DNA of 64,000 nt, taken from NCBI RefSeq assembly GCF_002899695.1, contig NZ_PPEL01000003.1, positions 61,965-125,964 on the forward strand, read 5' to 3'. The notes under the pieces were generated by a model. The model was not told the DNA's origin. It worked only from the letters and a program-made list of their open reading frames with translations, and searched no databases. This DNA is from Rubneribacter badeniensis. GTDB lineage: Bacteria > Actinomycetota > Coriobacteriia > Coriobacteriales > Eggerthellaceae. Numbering within the stretch: the first letter of the stretch is position 1; the number at the start of each line of letters is the position of its first letter. Shown piece after piece: positions 56,844 to 64,000 of the stretch. The position numbers were made by a program, and so were the translations under genes.

Positions 56844-59840
56844 TCACGCTCTTCTGAAAAACCTCTTTACCGCCTCTCTTCTTTTAGACCCATACGGCAG
56901 CACGATATCGCCAATTTTGCGCTTGAAACTGCGCGCGGCATGCCTATTCACAACATACTGATATGCTCGGTCCATCAAAGCCTCGCCGTCAAAAAGGCGA
57001 GCGATGAGCTCTTCGTAAAACGGAGTACGTCGAGCATAACGCCAGAACACGTCTGCGAAGTCGCACGTCGGATCAGACCACGGCTTCACCGCTCCGGCAT
57101 AATGCACGATCTTAGGATTCTCCCGCGAATCGAGATACGCCTGATGAACCCAAGCGGGAGAGAATGAAATGACCGCGTCAAGCCTGCCGGAATCTATCAT
57201 CATATTCCATGCGAAATCAACGTACTTCACGCGGCCCTCGCAATGAGAGTTAAGGATATCCTGATCATTGTATAAATACGGAACCGATGCCAGCGACAGC
57301 CATTCTTCTTGAGAATGAAAATGCTTCATCGCCGCTACATTGAAAAGCAGAACTCCCGCCTGGAAATACGAGTAAGGATCCTTCATGCCCAGTTTCTCTT
57401 TCGAATACCGAACACGCTGGCCATCCTTCATATTCAAGTTCCCAAGATAATCGGCATCAAGAACCGCCGCAAGAAGATTATCGCCAAGCTTCGTGTCGTA
57501 CAACTCGGCCACATCCGCATCGACCACCAAATCGGAGTCAAGGTAAAGCACCTTCTGATAGTCAGGGAAAACCGACTGTATCAGGAAGCGGTAATATGTC
57601 TCGGTGCTGATATGGGCGTTGGCTTCGAGCTTGTAGCCGCGAACCAAATGCGAAACATCATAGAACCGCAAAGAAACATTCGGACGCCCATCAGTTATGA
57701 ACCGAAACATACGCGAGGCGTTCCGAGCGGTAATATCCTTGCTGAAAACCACAATGTCATATTTCCTGGCAGGTGAGGTGTTTGCGACGAGGGAGTAGAC
57801 GGCAGTGCACAACTGTGGGACGTAGTTATTGTCCGCAGCGAACACAACGGGAACCGCGCTCCCATCGAAAGCGGGTTTCAGGAATCCCTTCTTCTCGGGA
57901 TGCTCAAAGTGAACGCACTGCAACGTCTTGGTGCGCCAGCCCGACCCGACACGCATATGATGGATGTAATAGATATTGAATAGCCTTTCTGCAAGATGCC
58001 CCGGAGTGCGCAATGCTTCTTTGCTGTAGGATTCGACATCGGCCTCGCCATCGCATTCCTCTAAAATCGAAAACAGCCATTCGCAATACGCGAAGAACAA
58101 TTCCCTCTTCATGATGAACATGTTGCAGAAGCACGACGTGTGCCCACGCAAGAATGTATCGACATCCTCGGCATAATCAGGATATCGCCGCTTGACAAGC
58201 GAACAAACTAACTCCAGATCCTCGATATGAAGTTTGGGAGCATTGTCGTAGTGCTCAAGCGGCGTTGAAAAATCCCCAGGGAAATCGCGCAGGTCCTTGA
58301 ATTCGGTCGTAATAACATCGTAGCCTTGTACCGCAGCAAGGACGCTTTCCTCGTCAAGACAATACTTCTTAACCGCATCGGCATCGATATCCTGAGCGAT
58401 GATCTCCCCATAGGGGTTCTCCTCGTGGCGTACAGAGGAGAAGTCGAAATATCTGCGATAATGGCAGAAACCGTAATAGTCGGCATCCATGTTCTTCCAT
58501 GCCCAATATTGGGTGGTCAATTCGCAGTAGAATGGATTCTTATCGGAGATGTTTTCGCCCTCGTCATCTTGATAGTAGCCATCAAAACGCTTTCCAGCAG
58601 AGGCGGCACCAACCTGAACGGGAAGGAAAACGGGTGATTGAGGCACGTCAACATCTTTATGCGCCGAAACGAAAATTTTGACGCGAGAGTCCTCTCGTCT
58701 TTTCGAAAGCCTACGGGCGAAAAGCGCTGCAACATGGTTTTCCACCACGTTCTTTTCGATGCGATAGCGCCCCAAATCGCGCGCATCATCATCGGTCGGA
58801 ACCGCAGACTCGGCAAGAGCAAGATAATCGAACAAGACATCGTCATCAAGAAGGTTGGCATCTTCCCCCTGAAGCAGCTCGTAAGAGCGATCTCGGGCAA
58901 AACGGTAGAATTCGCGTGCCGCACTCGTCTCGCCGAATCTCTTCGCAAACGACGCAAGACCACTTGCCCAATCAGCTCTATCGAGACGAACGGGAATATC
59001 GTTCGCGAGCAATTCTAGGCATTTCAGACGAAGTCCGTCGGCGCCCTTACAAATGACATCGCTAGGATGCTCGGCTGCGAAACGCTCTGCAGCCTTGATG
59101 CAGGCAGAAAAAGAACTACAGAAAAAATCGTACCTATCGGCATCAATCTTACTCGTTCCCGTTATGCCTCGACCGTAATGATACACATAGCCGATGCATG
59201 CATCATACGTATCGGCAGACTCCGCAAGAGCGCACGCAACGAAACACTCGTAAGAGTCTTCAGCTCTCTCTAAACGTGCATCTTCCATTTCGGAAAAAGC
59301 CCTGCGTAGAAGAGGGGCGTGAAAAACACGCTGGATCATGCGCCAATCTTGCACATAGCCAAAATCCTCATCGAAGATAGTTTGAAGGATCTCGTTCCCA
59401 ATCCTCTTTCCCACCTCGCCATTCAAGCTTTTTTCCAACGCATTGCATTCGCATTCGAGCACCGCCCCATGAGGCACAACCTTTGCACCGAAATGCAGAA
59501 TGTCCACGGGATCGGCAGAAATTCTTGCATGCAAGGCATCAAGAACGCCGGAAGCAAGCTCGTCATCGGAATCGAGGAAAAGGACGTATTCCCCATTCGC
59601 GTTCTCGACGCCGGTTTTTCTCGCAAGGTGCAGTCCCCGGTTTTCCCCGTGGCTCACTACAGAAAATCTATCGTCCTTCGATGCATATTCTTCGGCGATA
59701 ACGAGCGAGCCATCCGTACTTGCATCGTCAACAATCACAACTTGATAATCGCCAAATTCCTGATTCTCCACGCTTTGCAAACATGAGCGTAAGTATCGCT
59801 CGACATTGTACGCCGGAATCACGATGGAAAAAAACGGCAT
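56844..59840 (-). CDS. Three-domain glycosyltransferase: GT2, DUF4422 and GT8
   Basis: A 998-residue protein with three transferase-like units. Residues 1-230 are GT2 (FFSIVIPAYNVERYLRSCL, VDDASTDGS, DXD as FLDSDDE near 90). Residues about 388-640 match DUF4422 (KIFVSAHKDVDVPQSP, FYCELTTQYWAWKNMDADYYGFCHYRRYF), a family in capsule synthesis loci. Residues about 662-930 are GT8 (VPVVFAADNNYVPQL, DXD as YLDSDLV at 768-770, YFQAGVLLFN, the late HYAG). It may add three sugars in order. The ATG at 59840 was chosen over one 24 bp upstream because GGAGG lies at ideal distance. Its G+C is lower than the housekeeping genes. Confidence 0.9.
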   Translation of the reverse strand: MPFFSIVIPAYNVERYLRSCLQSVENQEFGDYQVVIVDDASTDGSLVIAEEYASKDDRFSVVSHGENRGLHLARKTGVENANGEYVLFLDSDDELASGVLDALHARISADPVDILHFGAKVVPHGAVLECECNALEKSLNGEVGKRIGNEILQTIFDEDFGYVQDWRMIQRVFHAPLLRRAFSEMEDARLERAEDSYECFVACALAESADTYDACIGYVYHYGRGITGTSKIDADRYDFFCSSFSACIKAAERFAAEHPSDVICKGADGLRLKCLELLANDIPVRLDRADWASGLASFAKRFGETSAAREFYRFARDRSYELLQGEDANLLDDDVLFDYLALAESAVPTDDDARDLGRYRIEKNVVENHVAALFARRLSKRREDSRVKIFVSAHKDVDVPQSPVFLPVQVGAASAGKRFDGYYQDDEGENISDKNPFYCELTTQYWAWKNMDADYYGFCHYRRYFDFSSVRHEENPYGEIIAQDIDADAVKKYCLDEESVLAAVQGYDVITTEFKDLRDFPGDFSTPLEHYDNAPKLHIEDLELVCSLVKRRYPDYAEDVDTFLRGHTSCFCNMFIMKRELFFAYCEWLFSILEECDGEADVESYSKEALRTPGHLAERLFNIYYIHHMRVGSGWRTKTLQCVHFEHPEKKGFLKPAFDGSAVPVVFAADNNYVPQLCTAVYSLVANTSPARKYDIVVFSKDITARNASRMFRFITDGRPNVSLRFYDVSHLVRGYKLEANAHISTETYYRFLIQSVFPDYQKVLYLDSDLVVDADVAELYDTKLGDNLLAAVLDADYLGNLNMKDGQRVRYSKEKLGMKDPYSYFQAGVLLFNVAAMKHFHSQEEWLSLASVPYLYNDQDILNSHCEGRVKYVDFAWNMMIDSGRLDAVISFSPAWVHQAYLDSRENPKIVHYAGAVKPWSDPTCDFADVFWRYARRTPFYEELIARLFDGEALMDRAYQYVVNRHAARSFKRKIGDIVLPYGSKRREAVKRFFRRA

Positions 59841-59942
59841 TGGAACCTCCAGAAACTCCAACATTACTTACAATTTTGTTCTATATGAAAAGCACATCCC
59901 GAAACCTTAAATCTAAAACCAAGGAGAAATGGAGCGGCATAT

Positions 59943-62705
59943 CTACCCCTGTCTTCTCCTTGACAACCCTGTCCGCCTACGAGCAACGGCATTACCTGCG
60001 CAGATCACCGCTATAAGGATAGACACGCCAAAAAAGGAAGCGTAGCCGAGCATCAAGGATGCTCTATCATAGACGAGTTCGATCTCGTGTTCACCTTGGG
60101 AAAGAGGAGCCCCAAGAAAGCCAAGGTTGATGAGCATGGGCTCCACCTCTTCGCCATCGACGAAAACCCTCCACGATTCATTCCAGGGAATCGACGTGGC
60201 GAGATAGCCATCCTCGTCCATATCGATAGACCCCCTAAGAATACCGTTGTGGTAGCTTTCCACCTCGGAGGACGAGGAGAGGCGGTTGTCGATCATCCGG
60301 CCAAACTGGATGACTTCCTCATTCGAATACGGACGCACGCTTATCTCCCCCACTACGGGGTCGTCGCATGCGCTCGTGGCCACAATCGCAACATCCAGCT
60401 GATCATAACTTCTGTTCTTAAGCTGAACCGAGATATCCTCCTCCCCCGCAGCAGTGTAATAGCTTACTCGCTCTTTCTGACCCGTCTCAGAAGCCGAAAA
60501 AACGGCATCGATAGTAACGTTTCCGCTTTCCGAGGGCGTCGCATCAAGTCGCATAGACAACTCGAGATATTCTTCAGTGGTGGAAGGAAAATCAAAATGA
60601 ACTTGATCCTCCTTTGTCACCTCAAGATCCGTTTGCGCCAAGGAGACCGGCGCATCCGAATCCGAAGGCTGAAGCGAAATGCCTTCCCTCGAAGACTCGC
60701 CCGCATCATCAGGCAACACCGCAGTCTTAAGCATTTGAAGGCTCCTGTCGGCGCGATCGACCGATGAGAAGTCGGATTCGGAGATAACCTCATTGGCATC
60801 GTAACCGAACATAAGAGGCAAGGCGTATTCGTTTTCCAAAACACGGTACACGCCGTCATCGGAAACCTCGTGATACCCAAAAGGCTCGTACAAATCGGGC
60901 GAAGAACTTGGGTACACGAGGTACTTCACTCCCAGCAGAGCGTTGAGAGCGCTATCATAAAACCCATAGACATAACGCGAATAGCCAAGTTCTTCAACAT
61001 AGTCGTTTCCGACCTTGCTTAAGAAATCCGCCACCTGCTGACTCGGCCCGGAACCGCCAATATACGCCTGCGTACCCAGGTACGTCTCCGCCATGGAGCG
61101 CGTAAGCAAAGCGGTTTTGTAATCAATGCGATAAGTATCCTCCCGCTCCGAAGAAACCGCCGTCACCGAATCTTCGGGGTCGGTTCCCAACTGCACCCAG
61201 TAATCATCACGTGTGAGATGAGTTGCTTGAGTCACCATTTTGTAATTTTGGACGAAAAATTCGCAGGGGACGGCAGCCACAACAAAAACAAGGCATGCGG
61301 CTACCAACCTCCGCGATTTTGACAAGCCGAAAACAGCAAAGACAACCATGTAGGCACCAAGAAAGGCAGAAGCGAGGACGAAATACCTCCAATCTATCTC
61401 GTCGAAGATGAGAAAAGCGAAGGCAGTGAAAGCAACGAGAAGCGCACCACCCCACCAGACGGCGAGAAGAGGCCTCGGCACCTTCTTCACGAGCTGATCC
61501 AAGCCAAGGATCCCCACAAAGAGAAGAACCGCTATCACCCAGCAACTCGATTGCCTAAAGTCATCGCCTGACACCGAGAAGCCATTGAGAAGATACCTGA
61601 ATCCCCATGAGAGGAAATAGAATGCAGCGGCAAGCACGATAACGCCAAGCCAGATTTTTTGCCTTTTCGTCTTGCCGAAAAAGGCAAATGGCAATCCTAT
61701 CAAAACAAGAAGCCCGCAGTAAAAGTAAGGAGTGTTCAAAATGTTCGTCGAGCCGGAGAATGTCTGCATCGTCCCCAAAATGCTTGTTGAGAACAACTTG
61801 ACAACCTCCTCGGCAAGCATCGTCCAGTCCGACGGAACGAGAAGAGAGGCAAGCCCGAAACCGCTATCCAAATCGTTTTCCACGCGAGGGCTATTCAAAA
61901 GCATGCTCAATCCCGGAACAAGAGCAGGCAAGGAAAGCAGCACGCCCGCCGCAACAAGAAGCAAGAACTTACCCGAAAAGGCAGCGAGCCTCCGTCCACT
62001 CCATCCGGCATCCCACGAATATCCAACCCGGAACACCGCGTAACCAAGCAACACGAGAAGGTAGAGAACAAACGGATACGCTCCACCGCCCAGCGCCGGA
62101 GCGGCAATTGCAAAGGGCAAAACAGCTATCTTTTTGTTGTCTGCGTAAAACCGCTCGAATCCCCACAGAAGCGCCGCAACTATCACGACTTCCAACGTGT
62201 AGAACGTCCAAGGAGCAAGCGCGATCATGCGGGAGCAGAAAGCGCACCCCAATCCCGCCGCATAGCGCGAGATTCGGGAAACCCCCAGATAGCCGGTAAA
62301 TAAATAGAAGAAAACTCCCGCCGAAACGATTTTGAGCATCTGGGACACGAGCATCATGACGGGTACCGCATCAGAACCGAAGACCATCGGCAAATAGTCA
62401 GGGCTGAGATGCTGGGCGGTCACCGAGCCAAGGAATTGGTATTGGTTCCAAATGGAGAAATCGCCGCTTTGGATTCGCTCGGCTTCATTGACAATGAAGG
62501 GAACCGTCTGCCCAATGCTGTCGCTTCCCGATCCCGCATACACCAATAGATCATCACAGAAGATGAAGCGCCAGTACATCGCGCAGGTGACAAGAAGCAG
62601 CACGCCCAGAAATGCGCAAAACGAGAACCTGTCACGCCCTTTATGGGACAGCGACTTCCATGTAGATTCGATTCGCGCAAACAAAGCAGCAGCCCCTTCG
62701 ATCAA
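59943..62705 (-). CDS. YfhO-family multi-pass membrane protein
   Basis: A 920-residue protein with an N-terminal segment near 28-48, about a dozen membrane helices to residue 480, a large extracytoplasmic domain (about 490-890) and one last helix. The stretches SGSDSIGQTVPFIVNEAERIQ near the start, and SIPWNESWRVFVDGEEV with LGAPLSQGEHEIELVY near the end, are YfhO-family marks. Characterised members glycosylate lipoteichoic acid from a lipid-linked sugar. The start is TTG at 62705: an in-frame stop lies two codons upstream, and AAGG precedes it. It is 100 bp before the three-domain glycosyltransferase, probably one operon. Confidence 0.88.
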   Translation of the reverse strand: MIEGAAALFARIESTWKSLSHKGRDRFSFCAFLGVLLLVTCAMYWRFIFCDDLLVYAGSGSDSIGQTVPFIVNEAERIQSGDFSIWNQYQFLGSVTAQHLSPDYLPMVFGSDAVPVMMLVSQMLKIVSAGVFFYLFTGYLGVSRISRYAAGLGCAFCSRMIALAPWTFYTLEVVIVAALLWGFERFYADNKKIAVLPFAIAAPALGGGAYPFVLYLLVLLGYAVFRVGYSWDAGWSGRRLAAFSGKFLLLVAAGVLLSLPALVPGLSMLLNSPRVENDLDSGFGLASLLVPSDWTMLAEEVVKLFSTSILGTMQTFSGSTNILNTPYFYCGLLVLIGLPFAFFGKTKRQKIWLGVIVLAAAFYFLSWGFRYLLNGFSVSGDDFRQSSCWVIAVLLFVGILGLDQLVKKVPRPLLAVWWGGALLVAFTAFAFLIFDEIDWRYFVLASAFLGAYMVVFAVFGLSKSRRLVAACLVFVVAAVPCEFFVQNYKMVTQATHLTRDDYWVQLGTDPEDSVTAVSSEREDTYRIDYKTALLTRSMAETYLGTQAYIGGSGPSQQVADFLSKVGNDYVEELGYSRYVYGFYDSALNALLGVKYLVYPSSSPDLYEPFGYHEVSDDGVYRVLENEYALPLMFGYDANEVISESDFSSVDRADRSLQMLKTAVLPDDAGESSREGISLQPSDSDAPVSLAQTDLEVTKEDQVHFDFPSTTEEYLELSMRLDATPSESGNVTIDAVFSASETGQKERVSYYTAAGEEDISVQLKNRSYDQLDVAIVATSACDDPVVGEISVRPYSNEEVIQFGRMIDNRLSSSSEVESYHNGILRGSIDMDEDGYLATSIPWNESWRVFVDGEEVEPMLINLGFLGAPLSQGEHEIELVYDRASLMLGYASFFGVSILIAVICAGNAVARRRTGLSRRRQG

Positions 62706-62770
62706 CTCAAATTACCTTAAAGAGGCATGGCACCAATGCCCCAAGCGATTCCTACCCACATACGGACCTG

Positions 62771-64000
62771 TCACCACAGCCCATATCGCATGAGCATCTC
62801 CACGATGTTCATGCCGTATCCATCGGAAGCGGCCCAACCTTTCCCCTGAGGGTTGTTGGGAATGCCCAACCACTGCACGTATTCGGATACCCCGCGCTGT
62901 ACATACGAGAAACGAGGGTCAACGCACTCCTTGACTAACAGCTCCGAGTTCGCATATGCCTTCAGATGCTGAACTTGCGCGCGGATGCCCGTCCTCACGT
63001 CGGGAAAACTCGCTCCGCTCGCACCCCCGCCAACAGCACCCAAACCAGCGAAGTTGAACTGCCCGATGGAGACATCGCCACCGAAACGCAACCAACCCGT
63101 CTCCAGCATCGCCTGGCAGAACACCACTTGCGAGCGAATACCTTCGGCAGTCGCCTCCTCGTAGACTATCCTACAGAAGTCATCGATGGTAGGGGCGCCG
63201 CCCTTTGCCAAATCCACAGAAGGGTACGCCGCTCCCGACATCCGGAATGCATCGACCATTTTTTCAGGCGAAACAACGCAATCTCCCGCCACATAGTAAA
63301 GCTCCTGCGTCTTGGAAGGGACAAGCTCGCCATTGCTATTGTAGTAATAATAGTAAATGCCGTTGAGCTGCCACCCACCGTTCAGCACGCCGTTCTCATC
63401 CGAGCAGTACCACACGCCGTCCACGGTGTACCAGCCCGTCCAGAGGTGCCCGTCGTCGCGGTCGAGGCGGTAGCGCCTGCCGCCCTCGTCGTACCAGCCC
63501 TTCCGCAGAACGCCGTTCTCATCCGAGCAGTACCACACGCCGTCCACGGTGTACCAGCCCGTCCAGAGGTGCCCGTCGTCGCGGTCGAGGCGGTAGCGCC
63601 TGCCGCCCTCGTCGTACCAGCCCCTGACAAGCGAGCCGTCCGGGGAGGCGTAGTAGCGGCCGCCGTCGACGGCGAACCAGCCGAGCGCGAGCGCTCCCCC
63701 CTTAGCGGGATCGTAGTAGTACCGCCCGCCGTCGGAGCCGTCGATCCAGCCCGAGTAGACCTCGCCGTCGGGGAGCGCATGGTACCACACGCCGTCCACG
63801 GTGAAGCTGCCCGTCCAGAGGTGCCCGTCGTCGCGGTCGAGGCGGTAGCGCCTGCCGCCCTCGTCGTACCAGCCCTTCCGCAGAACGCCGTTCTCATCCG
63901 AGCAGTACCACACGCCGTCCACGGTGTACCAGCCCGTCCAGAGGTGCCCGTCGTCGCGGTCGAGGCGGTAGCGCCTGCCGCCCTCGTCGTACCAGCCCCT
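62771..64000 (-). CDS. Glucosaminidase with cell-wall-binding repeats (5' end beyond window)
   Basis: The frame is open through the right window edge, so the N-terminus and signal peptide are missing; 410 codons are visible. The N-terminal part is a tandem array of glucan/choline-binding-like modules (GWYDEGGRRYRLDRDDGHLW, TGWYTVDGVWYCSDENGVLR). The last 160 residues are a glucosaminidase domain (TIDDFCRIVYEEATAEGIRS, catalytic Glu in CQAMLETGWLRFGGD, FNFAGLGAVGGG, DVRTGIRAQVQHLKAYA). It should cut peptidoglycan outside the cell while the repeats hold it to the wall. It is probably a separate unit from yfhO, 65 bp away. Confidence 0.9.
   Translation of the reverse strand, partial: RGWYDEGGRRYRLDRDDGHLWTGWYTVDGVWYCSDENGVLRKGWYDEGGRRYRLDRDDGHLWTGSFTVDGVWYHALPDGEVYSGWIDGSDGGRYYYDPAKGGALALGWFAVDGGRYYASPDGSLVRGWYDEGGRRYRLDRDDGHLWTGWYTVDGVWYCSDENGVLRKGWYDEGGRRYRLDRDDGHLWTGWYTVDGVWYCSDENGVLNGGWQLNGIYYYYYNSNGELVPSKTQELYYVAGDCVVSPEKMVDAFRMSGAAYPSVDLAKGGAPTIDDFCRIVYEEATAEGIRSQVVFCQAMLETGWLRFGGDVSIGQFNFAGLGAVGGGASGASFPDVRTGIRAQVQHLKAYANSELLVKECVDPRFSYVQRGVSEYVQWLGIPNNPQGKGWAASDGYGMNIVEMLMRYGLW
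63387..63632 (-). repeat. Tandem near-identical 123-bp coding repeats
   Basis: Two successive units of 123 bp (41 codons) are almost base-for-base identical, and further copies appear at 63760-64000. In between lie two diverged modules. Such identity at DNA level, not only protein level, shows recent duplication or gene conversion. Confidence 0.85.

Noticed and set aside
63387..64000. Possible CRISPR-like array
   Set aside because: The repeats are 123 bp, in frame and coding for wall-binding modules; no short repeats with unique spacers.

Overview
The window is one contiguous piece of a high-GC bacterial chromosome with dense, mostly minus-strand operons. Several features suggest an actinobacterium of the Coriobacteriia/Eggerthella type (inference, not proven): strong G+C bias, a FabK/FabT-type fatty acid system, an AccD-AccA fusion, an orphan OmpR-type regulator beside glutamine synthetase, and many GTG starts. 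No rRNA, tRNA or CRISPR array was found.

Layout. 1-2.3 kb: a DUF523-GNAT fusion cut by the window edge, then an MFS transporter. 3.2-10.9 kb: a type II fatty acid operon on the minus strand (acpP-fabK-fabD-fabG-fabF-fabZ-accDA) with a hairpin-packed spacer between fabF and fabZ. 11-19.7 kb: a plus-strand type I restriction-modification island (hsdR-hsdM-DUF1016 nuclease-hsdS-DUF6119/TIGR04141 gene) with lower G+C. 20.3-21.7 kb: an XRE/zinc-ribbon regulator, two perfect parS-like palindromes and a FabT-like MarR regulator. FabT-type boxes lie at acpP and at the regulator's own promoter, which suggests the restriction island split an ancestral fabT-fab arrangement.

21.7-33.9 kb: a minus-strand housekeeping run, secA-prfB, a split transketolase pair, ftsE-ftsX-ctpA-rnr and a DUF2238-like membrane protein. 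The prfB product has SPT where RF2 normally has its SPF anticodon tripeptide. 34-38 kb: a large ATPase/BTAD transcription regulator and a P1-family peptidase on the opposite strand. 38.4-45 kb: rplU-rpmA-obgE-proB-proA-nadD-yqeK-rsfS, all collinear on the minus strand. 45.3-50.2 kb: polA, then glnA followed by a GlnR-like regulator. 50.4 kb: a stand-alone Hpt protein.

50.9-64 kb: a cell-surface glycan region. It holds a GT4 glycosyltransferase (probably leaderless mRNA), a DegT aminotransferase, a PglC-type phosphoglycosyl transferase, an IS110 remnant, a TagG/TagH-type polysaccharide exporter, a three-domain glycosyltransferase, a YfhO-family membrane protein, and the C-terminal part of a repeat-bearing glucosaminidase that runs off the right edge. 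Together these genes would make an undecaprenyl-linked sugar, extend it, export the glycan and remodel the wall.
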